The notes under the pieces were generated by a model. It was not told the DNA's origin. It worked only from the letters and a program-made list of their open reading frames with translations, and searched no databases. The translations under genes and the position numbers were made by a program. A stretch of DNA of 64,000 nt. It comes from Mangifera indica. Its lineage: Eukaryota; Streptophyta; Magnoliopsida; Sapindales; Anacardiaceae. This document shows positions 27,701 through 39,413 of this stretch, one piece after another (within the stretch, counting starts at the first letter, position 1; every line of letters begins with the position of its first letter). The DNA is taken from the NCBI RefSeq assembly GCF_011075055.1, contig NC_058148.1, positions 13,819,969-13,883,968 of the forward strand. The letters run 5' to 3'.

Positions 27701-29835
27701 TATTATGAAGGTATGATATCTTGTTAGGACATAACACAATATGATTTTTCTTAATCACCACTTTGGGAGAACATGTAGATGGTTTGAATGAGTAGGATTA
27801 TTGTTTTCTCTAAGATTTAGGGTTTTTATAATGTTTTATGACGTTCAGTAATGTACAATAATATATTTCAAAATGAGCACCATGATTGAGGTCTGGAATT
27901 AAAAGAATACACCAGATGCAAGAATATGCAATAATGCAAAATGATCCAAAATGCCTTACACATTATTTAGTTTTGCAGCATTCCAAAAGAGGTAAGGTTA
28001 CTGTAGGCACGCAAGCACACCATATACATTTATAAGCCCAACAAAATGGTTACACATGATGTATTAACACACTGCTAAATTGTTATATGAAAGTATTAGA
28101 CAAGGTAAGCAGCAAAATACCTTGGATTGTAGTAAACACTGAAAGAATGTCTCATAGATATAGCATTAACCACATCCATGATACTGCCGTGACTCAACTG
28201 CTGGCTGCATAAAGATGGAAAACCAGAACCACCTTTTACTTGAGATGCCCTTCGAATCCCTAGTCTCAGGTCACCATCTTCACCCCTGCCATAGTTAAAC
28301 TATTAGAATACAGAATGGAAAAGCTAGCTTTTCAGTGATTTAAGGCCTTTATACCTCAGGAAAAGCACACCATCACCAGAGACAAGCTTTTTCTTATTAA
28401 CAAATGCACTCCATCCAGTAGTCAGCAAGTGCCTCCGTGGTTGTCCTGCACTAACCAAAATGAAAATATGAACCAAAACATCGATAGTTTATATGATGCA
28501 AAATAGGAATCAATCAAACACTTTCAGCATACCCCTGTAAATGTGTCGGAATCTCCATTCCAGGCCATGAAGATCCTTTGCTATAAGCTCTTGCGAAGGC
28601 CTCTGTTGACTGTAATCCTACAGAAACAAACTACTTAATATCAGGACATAATTAACAATCACACTTGAACATAAATATGTTCAGAGCTGTATCTGATGGA
28701 TGTATTGAACACAAAATCCATTTCTAACTGTTATAAGGCCAAAGTGCGTCTGGGTACGAAAATGCTGGGCAATTACCAGGGGAGGGAAGCAGTCCTCGGC
28801 AGCTCGGCGTGGTACAGAAAAGCCTCCATGCGTGCTAGTATCAGAAGCAGTAAGGGTCTTGCAGAACATGTGGAGTGTGGAAGACTTCGCAGCCACCTCG
28901 ACATCCTCCTCTTCACCATGCCTCTCAAGTTTCCCTTCTAGCAACTTCTTCTCAGTTTGCTACACAAAACAAAACTTCAGGCACATTCTTCCTAATCTAA
29001 AGAATCCAAAGCCAAACCACCACGCCAAAAAGAGAAAAAAAAAAAAAAAAGCAAAATACCATGACATCCTAAATTCAAAGGAAAAAACAAAAACAAATTT
29101 TCATTTCAATAACTAACCATTTGGTTGCTGAAAGACTAAGCCATCTCTCCCAGTTAATTACACAAAATAAAAGAAGAAGCCCGAGTCTCGGTACCCTAGG
29201 ATAAAAGTTGAAGGTTCAAAATCTAAAATCACAACAAAGCTCACCTCGGTTTCAGGAATCAGAAAGACCTGCGCACAAACCTCATCACTTACAGCCTCCG
29301 CCTGCCACAGAAAACACAAATTGATGAGAAAAACCAGAACCTTCACCTAAAAGTCTAAAACAGAAAAAATATATATATAGAAACTTGATACTATTTACCA
29401 ACACAAGATTAGTAACAGAACACAAAACTCCGACACATTTTCTTACCGTACTTAGCTTCAATAATCCACTAATATATCCCAAAGAAAAAGAAAACAAAAT
29501 TTTAGCATGTTTAATGGTACGCTTACATGGAGTTTCACATCAGCAACCCGACAAAACACGTGAGGAGGAAGGTTAAAAGAAGAAGAAAATGCGACGGAAT
29601 ACTCTGGGACATGTTCAAAGTGACCCTGAGGGAAGTACACCACCACACTCCCTCTCTTCGGAAGAGATATGAGGGGGCCTGCACAGGCGTGCCACAGCTC
29701 CAACGAAACTCCAGAAGCGCTAAAAGTAGAGGCACTTAAAGCGGAAGCCGATTTAGGAGAAGGAGACGGAGACAAAGAAGCAGAGGAAGGAGTGTCTTCG
29801 TCCTCCGTTGTGTTGAGATCGATTAAACCCACCAT
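24715..29835 (-). CDS. ARF3: Auxin response factor ARF3/ETTIN
   Basis: B3-type transcription factor for abaxial polarity and gynoecium patterning; ETTIN-type ARFs lack the PB1 domain and sense auxin directly. Exons: 29835-29527, 29301-29245, 28959-28777, 28617-28533, 28445-28355, 28285-28121, 27410-27291, 27215-27140, 25974-25815 and 25700-24715; 743 aa, all in frame. Starts [14 protein letters not shown], close to the ETT N-terminus as I recall it. The B3 domain lies about residues 154-256 ([51 protein letters not shown]). The ARF middle domain ends [14 protein letters not shown], then RVSPWEIE. The C-terminal half is Ser-rich, has RVLQGQEI and KVLQGQEI (the two tasiR-ARF sites) and [11 protein letters not shown], and stops at [11 protein letters not shown] with no PB1. 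Intron 8 (25975-27139) is the longest. The very C-terminus differs from ETT and might be spliced otherwise. Confidence 0.94.
25426..25446 (-). promoter_or_regulatory. tasiR-ARF target site (downstream copy)
   Basis: The plus strand here reads TTCTTGACCTTGCAAGAC then CTT, matching the TAS3-derived tasiR-ARF (remembered as UUCUUGACCUUGUAAGACCCC) except for one G:U wobble at base 13 and the last two bases. The ARF3 mRNA, from the minus strand, is therefore complementary. It codes for VLQGQEI. Confidence 0.9.
25636..25656 (-). promoter_or_regulatory. tasiR-ARF target site (upstream copy)
   Basis: Second site in the same exon, 210 bases 5' in the mRNA. It matches tasiR-ARF apart from the base-13 wobble and the final base. 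Two sites are characteristic of ARF3 genes across seed plants. Confidence 0.92.
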
Positions 29836-30266
29836 TTTAAGAAGAAATGGGAGGTGTTTAGAAGAATAGGAAGAGCTTCATCAGTGCATTTTTTTAGAAC
29901 CAAGCTTATATGAATGGCGTTGAGCGAGATGATATCAAATCAAGCTTTCAAAAAATTTAAAAAAAGAAGCATGAGGAGAGTTATGCAGAGCAGAGCAATG
30001 ACTGAATAAAGAACTGCTTTTTTTTTTCTCATGTGCTGAGAGAAGAGCAGCTGCAGTGCTGCAACTGCTGCAATGCTGAGAGGACTGGGTGAGTGTGATG
30101 TGTGACAGAAAGAAAGAGAAAGAGGGCTACAGTATGTGGTGCTTTTTTTAATGAAATAATAAAAATACAAAGAAAGAGGTAAAAAGACGGGGGAGACGAA
30201 GTGTACGGCTCCCTGTGTTTCCTGTCGGATGTCTACTCTGTCCCCGTCTACTTCCTCTAATCTCAC
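29836..30266 (-). promoter_or_regulatory. ARF3 5' leader/promoter with small upstream ORFs
   Basis: Upstream of the ARF3 ATG the minus strand holds several short ORFs: MH-stop and an 8-codon MKLFLFF-stop around 29858-29888, and an ORF ending LLFLNFLKA at 29940, which is 108 codons if the transcript starts beyond 30266 and 10 codons from its last ATG. Arabidopsis ETT also has upstream ORFs that lower translation. The transcription start is not known here. Confidence 0.5.
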
Positions 30267-30628
30267 TTGTGTCCCCTTCTCCCAATACTATCTACTTTTT
30301 ATCTTCTCAGTAATTTTGTTTTATATTTTATATTTAATTCTACACCGCTTAATTATAAAATATATATGTATTTATTATAATTTTATTATTTTATTTTCAG
30401 CATGATATATTATAATATTATTTTATTAAACCATATAAAATATGATATCATTCGTAAATTTTTATAAAAATTTTATTTTTATTTTCACTTAATTAAGTTA
30501 TTTATTGTCATTGATTTGAATAAAATATTAATCAATTTTAATTATTTAAAATATTGTATTTATATTTATAAAATTTTATTTAATTATTTTTAAAAATAAA
30601 ATAATTTATAAATATATCATTTATAAAA

Positions 30629-31606
30629 CGTAAAAGATAATTTTTCATCCAAATTTTAATCAAAATTTAAAAACACATATACGATAGATAAAAAATCTAA
30701 ATACCTACTTATAAACTAATTTTTGTTACAATTTTTTTATTAGAAATAAGGATAAAACTGTTATTTTAATAATATTAGTAAAAATATATTATTTTATTTT
30801 ATCCCCCACCCCAAAGTTTTGAAAATTGATTCTTACCACGTACATCAACTTTGAAAACTCCCTAAGGTTTGAAATTTTTAAGTTTTTTTCTTTGATAACT
30901 AGAGCTGCTTTTCCCCATCCATCTTTCATCGACGATGATCAAAGAAGAAGAAAGGAAGGGTGACCACCCATCTTTCGTTCGATGCTTGCATGGTCACCCA
31001 TTTATCACATTCAAATGACACTCGATTGATGTTACGCGATTTATTTATCACAACCACGATGCTCAATTCAATAACGATGACAATGGGATGATGTCAAACT
31101 ACTATAAAAAAACATTGAGACAATGACGACAGACGCTTGGACAACACCAAGAGAATGAATCAAGTGAAAAAAGAGGAGACAATGTTGTGTGATTCATCGA
31201 TTTGCCTCTTCATCCCACCACCAACTATCGGTTTAGGAGAAAGAAGAGACTAGAGACGATGTCAGCAGCTGAAGTTAAAGAATTGAAGTGAAACTGTTAT
31301 TTTTGAAAGTTTTGGGAGGCAATTACAATTTGAAAAATATGAAAACCCTAGGTTTAGGGATGAAAAAGTTACTTTTCAAATTTAAAAACTTTAGGTAAGG
31401 AAAAATTGTTAGTTTTTAAAACTTGTAGGGAAAAAATAGTAAGTTTTATATCTTTTTAATATAAACAATAAAATATTCATTTTACTCTTATTTCTAACAG
31501 AAAAAGTTAACAAAAGTTAGATCATATATGAGAATTTGAGTTTTTCAATTGGCACAATTGTGTTTTTGAATTTCAACTAAAAATCGTGTGAAATAATCTT
31601 TTTCCC
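30629..31606. mobile_element. Foldback MULE-like MITE with 9-bp target duplication
   Basis: The 978-bp block has long, diverged terminal inverted repeats: the left end CGTAAAAGATAATTTTTCATCC corresponds to the inverse of the right end (GGGAAAAAGATTATTTCACACG). Inner arms also pair: the AAATAAGGATAAAAC stretch on the left matches inverted ACTCTTATTTC on the right, and the stretch with AAAGTTTTGAAAATTGA near 30810 pairs with the one near 31380. It is flanked on both sides by TTTATAAAA (30620-30628 and 31607-31615). No transposase is coded. It is related to the elements at 53830 and 54983. Confidence 0.7.
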
Positions 31607-34598
31607 TTTATAAAATTTAACTATAATTTTTTTAAATTGAACTTGAGTCATTAATTTATATCTTAAGCTTAGGCTCAAACCTATAACTTTTCAATTTATC
31701 GAGCTCAAGTTCGAGTGTTGTTTTAATACAATTGTACCGAGTTTGAATAAAACAATATTTGATTCGAGTTAGTTTGATATAATATTATTTATGTATAATT
31801 AACCAAGAAACAACATTTTTTAATGAATAGTATTATGTTTATCTACTTTGGATATATATATTTATATGTGTTATTGTATAATTAGATATTATTTTATTTT
31901 AAATTTAAAATAATATTTAATTGTTTTTCAATTTCCATTTATTAATTACTATTTAGTTTATTATTATTATTATTATTATTTCAATTATTGAAAGGCATAG
32001 TTTAAAATAAATATCGCATTCAAAACAGTTATTAAAAAGTTTAGAAAGGTGTGCCAATTGTCATGGAGTGAGAAGGGTTAATAATGTCAAAGTGATGAAG
32101 AAATGTGTGACAATAATAAAAGGGCGAAAGTCTTTATCAGAGCCATCAATTGCAATCACCCCAACCCAGACCCAGCTAGGCTTTTACAGCTACTTGCTCA
32201 GACTCACACTCAGGCAGACTCGGTGCAGTACAGTAGCAGGGCTACCCATATAGCCGGACAAAAGGGGTTACATCTCAGTGGCCAATTGGTTCTCACTGTT
32301 CACTTCCCTATCCTTTTTTCTTTTCTAAGTAAACTACTATCCACGCGCCTTCCTTTTTTCATTTGTGCTTTTTAAGTCGACATTTACGGGAGTTTTATCT
32401 ACAGCCATTTATTTATTACAAAATATTGTTTTCGTTTAAAAAAGAGTGATGAAAGCAACGCGCCTCTTGGGAGTGTGGTGTAAGATGTTTGTTTTGTGTC
32501 CTCTTGGCCCACCCACCGCACCGCACTAAGATTGTTTCATTATTAGGCGGTCAGTTCTCTCAATAATTAGGGAAATTATATCATTCTAATTGTAAATATC
32601 TTTGAATGCAATGCTGAAAGTTGAAGTATCGTTTGAAATTTATAGATTAACTTATCATTTTTCAGGCCGATTTAGCCTAATTTAAATGAACTATTTGTCT
32701 CACCCTCTAAGTTTAAAAAATAAATTCTTCTGCTAATATGTTTAATTTATTGATAAAATTAGTCATTTTTTCATACAATTTTTCAGGCCGATTTACCCTA
32801 ATTTAGATGAACCATTTTTATACTATCAATAACCAAAAACCCATGAACTTTGATCGAAGAATCATTTTATTGCAAACATTTTTATTTTCTTTGAACACTT
32901 AGAAGACAATTATTCTGTCATTTTCCCCTTCACCTTTCTTCAACAAACAAAGTATTTTCTTAATCCAAGTTCCCTCAACTTCTCATCTCTCTCTTCGTAA
33001 CATTCTACCTCAAGATAGCAATGAGCAAATGGGTGATCATGTTTTTTTTAGACTTTAAACCAATGTCAAAGCGTTATGATTTATCATAACCTTAATTTTT
33101 AGGCAAAATTTTTATTACTAAACAAAAAAAAAAAACACGAAAAACTAATTTACATATTAGTTCACATGTTAACTAAAATATGTAATTAGTGGACTTTGGA
33201 TAAGTGAATAGAGAAATTGGAGGAAAGGTTTTGGTTTAAAAGGGGAACGTGTCTATACAAACATCGAAGCTCAAATTAGGTTGCATCTGAATGTTTTCAC
33301 ATATATTTTATTATACGGTGGTTGATATGGTGAACATGGAGAGGAATAAACGGCACATGATAAGATTGGAAGGCAAGAAAAAAGAGATAAGATGGCCATT
33401 TGGGTAATAATCATGGAAAATAAAAATATATGTGAGGAAAAAAGAAAAAATATAAAATTATTAGAACAATAATATAAATTATTTGTACTTTAATAGTAGC
33501 AATCATACTAGTCCTAATATATATAGCATAAAGTGACAAAAATACCCTTTAACTGTTACAATCATTTTGTGATTATGATGGATGAACAAAGACTCTTCAA
33601 ACTTTTAAAATGGACAATCATGGTTTCATCAAAGTTTGGGTGGGAAATAGTTATTTGATTTATTTCATCACAAATAGTAAATATTTATAAAATTTTGAAT
33701 AAGGTGAAAGGACAATAGATGTTTTAAATGCAAAGTTTGATAAACATGTACCCAAACAAAACTTTTCAATTGTCACCAATTTATCAACACATTTGCTCTA
33801 AATCCAAGGGGATTGGAAGGTCATTTTATAAACAAAGGGCTATGTTATGAAATATATAAATTGGTGCATATTTTATATATATCATCAAATAATTGACAAT
33901 TTTAAACTAAAAATAAAAATTATATCAAATCATATGATAATATACATAAAATATATATTTATTTATATATTAAAAATAAATATATATAACATTACTGATA
34001 ATCTAATATTTCATAGACCAATCATAGTTAGTAAAAACGCGGATTATTCACATTTAATTCATGTTTTAAACACGTCGTTCTGATTTTTTGAACTCGGAAT
34101 ATATTAAATGCGTATTTTTGTCTATTTTATGAATTTTTTAAAGTAAAAAATATTTTTAATTAATTACTATAATGTGATAACTATAAAAAAAACAAAAATT
34201 GATTTTTTTGTCATCCAAATCTCTAATATCTTCAGATAATTTTTTATGATAATTGAATATTGATTATATATTATGTTATATTATATTTAATAATTAATTA
34301 AATATTTTATATTTGAATTATTCATAAAAAAATTATATTTGATATTATTGTATTTTTAAAAATATATTACTAATAATATACTATATTAAACTTATAAATA
34401 CACGTTATATATTTTTTATATCTAAATTTTATAACTTTCTTATAAATATTTTTTTTACTATTTATCATATTATAGACATATTATGTTCGTACCATTATTT
34501 TTCTGTTATTGTATTTATTAACTAAGAGATCTACAACTTGGCCTTATTTGGAAAATTGTGCAAATCTCACGTGCACCTATTGATGATGTAACTGTTAT
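31607..34598. other. Intergenic, repeat-rich, no gene seen
   Basis: Around 31640-31780 there is GAGCTCAAGTTCGAG-type sequence like that inside the hAT MITE at 34599, probably a decayed relative. At 32040-32400 a more balanced-composition patch holds no convincing gene. 33800-34500 is extremely AT-rich with a partial inverted repeat around 33860-33970. Confidence 0.5.
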
Positions 34599-34908
34599 TA
34601 AGGTGGGATTCGAATCAAACCCATTCAAGCTTGAGCTCGAACGACTTCGAAACGAGTTAGCTCTATATAGGCTCTATCGAGTTTGAGATACTCGTCAAAA
34701 TTTTCAATTAGAAATTTTAATATAAAATGATATTGTTTTGACTAATATATATTAGAACGACGTCGTTTTGATAACGAAGTAATTAAAAACTCAAGCTTGA
34801 AACGAACCGAACCAAATTCTAGCCAAGTTCAAATTGGACTTTTACGAGCTTGAACTCGAATTTTGTTATATATAAACCGAACCGAGCTCAAGCTCAAGTC
34901 CAGCCTTA
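34599..34908. mobile_element. hAT-type MITE, 310 bp
   Basis: Flanked by a perfect 8-bp direct duplication ACTGTTAT (34591-34598 and 34909-34916). The ends are inverted: left TAAGGTGGGATTCGAATC, right (inverse) TAAGGCTGGACTTGAGC, with further internal symmetry of GAGCTCGA/TCGAGCT-like runs. An ACGACGTCGTTTTG motif lies inside. The 8-bp duplication and YAAGGNTGG-like ends suit the hAT superfamily. Noncoding. Confidence 0.85.
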
Positions 34909-36029
34909 ACTGTTATCACATTGTTTATGTGATCATGATTAGCTATAATTATTATCATCTTAAAAGTTAAACCTATTTTTAATCCTAATGTCTTTTGGCC
35001 GAATTTTGAAACGGCACTGGATTGGGCCGTTGAATTAATATGGCAGTGGTTGGTTGGTTGGTTGGGATGATAAATTATTATTGTTAATGCACGAATTTAG
35101 GTAATTACTAATTAAATAATAAATAGTGATCTAAAAATGGCTGCCAACCCCAAGTTGCTTGTAGATTCTCATCGACCCATGTACTTGAAGGATGAGGGAT
35201 CTACAAACAAAGTTAATTTATTTCCTGAAGTCTCGAGAACTTTATACAAGTGTGACAATTTACCAAAAATTAAGGAGAAGAAAAAGATTATGACGAAATT
35301 GACACACAAATTTACAAAGAATATATGATCCTCGTGTCAAAAGTTTAAAGGAGTTTTGTGTTTGTTAGGTCAAAAGGCTATATTTAATCATAATTATTAA
35401 AGGATAAATTAGTAAATTAACTATTATTAAAAAATAATTTGATCAATTAAATTTATATTCTTGACTGAGACGTTTATATAATTTTAATAATATTAAAGAC
35501 ATATTAATAATTGGAAATTGAATTAAATAGTGACAACATCTTAGTTATTACATTAATAAAAGATAAAATCTGAATTTATTATTGGAAGTAGATAATAGGT
35601 GAGGAAATATACTTTTCAAACTTACATATAACATTGTTATTTCACCAAACTTTAGGTGGGTAATAGTTATGGCTGCTTGAAAATTTGTAATTTTATTCTT
35701 TAATTTTGGAAAGCGGGCAAATGAGAAGGTGCCACGCTTAAAAGAGAAGGCATATGGCATATTAGGGACAAAATGAATGCAACTTTTGGGTTAGAGGATT
35801 TTATTGTCTACGCAATCTTTCACATTAACATCAATTGTTTTCTTTGTCTTTGGACCTTAAAAGTGAAATTGTCTCAAATCTACCAAAAGGTGGCACTTCA
35901 CTTTGTCACCTACCACAATTCTAATTTGGATGATAATTTTGATTGGAATTTAGAGTTTTTAATCCTGGTAAAAAAGAGGTTTTTTAATAAAAATTAAAAA
36001 AATAAAGATAAAGATGAAAACATAAATAA
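34909..36029. other. Intergenic, no gene seen
   Basis: AT-rich sequence with only short, unsupported open frames. A TTGGTTGGTTGG microrepeat lies at about 35047-35063. Confidence 0.5.
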
Positions 36030-36450
36030 AAAATATTTTCATAATCAAAAGTGAGAATATATGTGTCTCTTCCAGTCTCTGTCCAACCTTTATCTTTGTC
36101 TCTATTCTCGTCATTTTATATTAATATTTTTATTTAAATTATTTATATTTTTATTATGTATATTAATATAATTGATATATGATATTTATGATATTTGAAA
36201 TAGTTGAGGGATTTTAATTTTATTATTTAATATATGTATTTTATATTTAAAGAGTATGAAAAATAAATTTTTTTTTGTAGGGATTGAAATAGGGAGAAGA
36301 GTTTTTTCCTTGGGGCCAAGAACAAAAACATGGAGGGGATGAGGAAAAGCTTTTTTTCTTTACGGACAGAGGATAAAATATTCTTATCATCGCTATCATA
36401 AGGGTAGGGATTGAGCTTCACTCCCGACCACTCCCCATGGGTATCTCTAA
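36030..36450 (-). repeat. Dispersed repeat, copy 2 (inverted)
   Basis: Inverse of this stretch follows the 6090-6590 repeat: an AT body with ATTAAATAATAAAATTAAAAT and CATAAATAATTTAAA-like words next to a purine/pyrimidine-biased tract (GTCTCTATTCTCGTC on the plus strand). Identity is moderate. Confidence 0.5.
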
Positions 36451-38361
36451 TTCTGATTCTTAGTTAATAATAGTTATAATAATTACAATTATAAATAATT
36501 TTATTTATGTAATCCTCTCTTTAAGGATGCATAACCATGCGATTAATCAAAACCAGCACCGTCACAAATTCACACTCAATCGTCCAAATCTTAGCTTCAT
36601 TACACGAGAGTCTTCACAAGGCGTACTGCCATGTCTCTGCACATGCGTGAGCCAACGCCCAAGAACTTCCGCTTAGGCTTTTAAGTAGTGCGCGTGGGAT
36701 ATGTAATGTCACAAAACTTTAGAAAAGGGTCATCATAAAAAGTCAGAAGCTAAAGTTAAAGCTCTTGCAGAGACCCCTCGACTTTTACGCGGGTGCTGCC
36801 TCTGCTTTGTTCAGCTTTTCATCGTACTTTAATCAAGTCCATCATCCTCACTCTCTCTCTTAACCTACACGCGCCGCAACATTTGCATGCTCTGCTGCAA
36901 TCTTTTTCTATTGTTCCGCAACGCTCTTTCTTATGGCAATCCACGTTGCAGATTCACGAGCGATTTCGTGATCTTATAGAGGGGGTGGTTTGGTAATTAC
37001 AAAAATAATAGGTGAGTAAATGAGGAGCTGTGGCAGGATATGGGTGGTGGGTAGGACCCACATGAGACTTGCCAAAAGGAACTAGGCAAGTCGTTGTCTG
37101 ATGAGAAGGTGTTTTTGGCCTATATGTTGTGTTAGGTCGCTCGATCGTACGGCCATAAACCGGCCAAAATTGCATTGGAATATTAGACTCTCAAGATAAA
37201 TATATTTTATTTTAAGATATTAATTAAAATACCCTCGTTTTAGGGATTATATAAAAAATAAGTAACAACCCAAATTTATATCAATCTATTAATTAAATAC
37301 AATTCCGTTGCATCCCTAATTTTTTTTAAATTACTAAATTGATCTTTAAATAAGATCAATCTCCAACTCTACTCCTAATATCCCACACAAAAAAATATGA
37401 AATGAAGTAAAAAAATATTATATATCCAAATATTAAGATCAATATCAATTTGAAAATAATATCCAAGATAATTCTTTATTATTGATTTAATGTTAATATA
37501 TAAATCTTTTTTATTTTTCGGTTGTCTAGGGTTTGTAATATGCCTTATTATTTTATGTTGGGAAATGGTTTTAGGAATTTATATATGTATAAATTGTGAA
37601 AACCACATGAAAATATAAAATTGTTATAGGAAAGAAAAATATTTTTATTATTTTGATTTTTTTTAATTATAACTTTGTATATTAATAATTTAATTTTAAA
37701 CACACTTTATAGATGAATGAAAAATATCTTACCTTGAGTTATAATTTAGGTTATGGTTTATATAAGGAAATTTATGAATATGATTGTCCATTAGATTAAT
37801 ACGCATCAATAGGGATTCATAAGGGTGGCCAAAAGCCCGAACTTGTCAATCTACATGAGCCAATTTGTTCATATTAAAAAATTCAGCTTTCGAACTACCT
37901 TGTACGGATGTAATTATCATTCCAAGAGCAATGATTCTTTTGAATCGTTATCAAGGGGTAATTTATACTACACGATAGAGATGTTCCAAACGCATTCTAA
38001 CGATAAGATTTATACTTGCTAAGGGATTAATAGGTTATATTCATCTTGAGGATGGCTGGTTATTCTTCCACTAATGATCAACCTTAGACAATTTGGATTG
38101 TGATTAGAATAAAACTGAATACCATCTTAGGGTGAGTAAGTAGAAGAAGTTGTCGTAGCGAGCACACTAAGCTTAACTATAGCTGTGCAGTTTATATCCA
38201 AGCTCAACATCTTCTAGGATTTCAAGTTGAGTAAATCAGGTCCAAATGGTCGTGGTTCCTCCCCAAGATGGGCTCCTTCTGGTCAATGGGCCATTCCTCA
38301 TGAGACAATTAAGTAACGGGCATTAAAATTTGGGATGATCTTAATTGGGTCATTTATAAAT
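36451..38361. other. Intergenic with a leader-like CT-rich patch
   Basis: 36530-37000 is of mixed composition, with CTCACTCTCTCTCTTAACC and a 67-codon open frame (36793-36996) that matches nothing I know. It looks like a 5' leader or first exon without a following gene. From 37200 on it is AT-rich with nothing recognised. Confidence 0.4.
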
Positions 38362-39404
38362 GGGAAATTAATTAAAATAAACAAAAATCTATCCGTTTAT
38401 ATGTTTTTAGGCTAAGAAATTTTTTTTTATCAAACTAAGCAAACACTAATTTTTTTACCCTTTTTACCCTTATATTGAAAAACCAAGTAAAATCGAAAGT
38501 GAAACATTTTGAACGTTACTTTTGTCAAAAAATGGAAAAGAGAAGGCCGAAATCAAAAATCTAAAAATACAGAGCAAGAATCACCGGCGAAATAATCTTT
38601 ATCGATCTGGTATAAATAATCTATTGTGGGTATGATTTAATGTTGGGATGTTATTGATTGGATGGAAAAAATATTTTTTCTGCGAATGTGCGTCGGTTTA
38701 TGATGGTTACGATGGTGGCTAGGGATTTTACAGTGAAATTCTAAATATGTCGAATTATATATATGGATGTTTTTGAATGTTTCGAATGGTATAAAATGAT
38801 ATAGTTTCAATGTTAATAGATGTCTGAAAGTGTAGCTGTTGAGAGACAAATACGCGCAAATTTACAGTGTCGCGCAAACACTGTTCATGCATGAAAACTG
38901 CTCAAACACTGTTCACATCTCGCAAACACGGTTCACATCACGCAAACCGCTTGCAAAATCGGTCAAAAATCCTGTTTACAGACTATGATATCTGCTTTGC
39001 GCGATATGAACAGTGTTTACGCGGTGTGAACAGTGTTTGCGTGGTGTGAACAATATTTGCATAGTTTGCGTGACACTGTAAATTTACGCGCTTTTGTCTC
39101 TCAACGGCTACACTTTCAGACATCCATTAACATCGAAACTACATCATTTTATACCATTTGAAATATTAAAAAATATCCATATACATAATTCGACATATTT
39201 AGGGTTTCACTGTAAAATCCCTAACCCCCTTCGTAACCACCATAAACTGACACACATTTTCAAAAAAAATATTTTTACTTGGTTTTTCAACATAAGGGTA
39301 AAAATGGTAAAAAAATTAGTGTTTGCTTAATTTGATAAAACTTTTTTTTGTTGACTTAAAAATATATAAACAGATAGATTTTTGATTATTTTAATTAATT
39401 ACTC
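38362..39404. mobile_element. Foldback MULE-like element, 1043 bp
   Basis: The perfect 9-bp direct duplication TTTATAAAT flanks it (38353-38361 and 39405-39413), the size made by Mutator-like transposons. The ends are inverted: left GGGAAATTAATTAAAATAAA, right (inverse) GAGTAATTAATTAAAATAAT. The inverted arms run inward to about 38945 and 39000, several hundred bases each, but the left arm carries roughly 150-190 extra bases (about 38495-38660). Near the centre are short subrepeats built on CGCAAACACTGTTCACAT. Paired open frames on opposite strands (38637-38849 and 39094-39330) are only the two arms read in mirror image. No transposase. Confidence 0.85.
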
Positions 39405-39413
39405 TTTATAAAT

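Noticed and set aside
29940..30266. 108-codon open frame upstream of ARF3
   Set aside because: Lies in the ARF3 leader/promoter and has no family resemblance; treated as a possible upstream ORF, not a gene.
38637..39330. Two similar open frames on opposite strands (MSLNSYTFRH.. and MSLNGYTFRH..)
   Set aside because: They are the two arms of the foldback element read in mirror image, not a gene pair.
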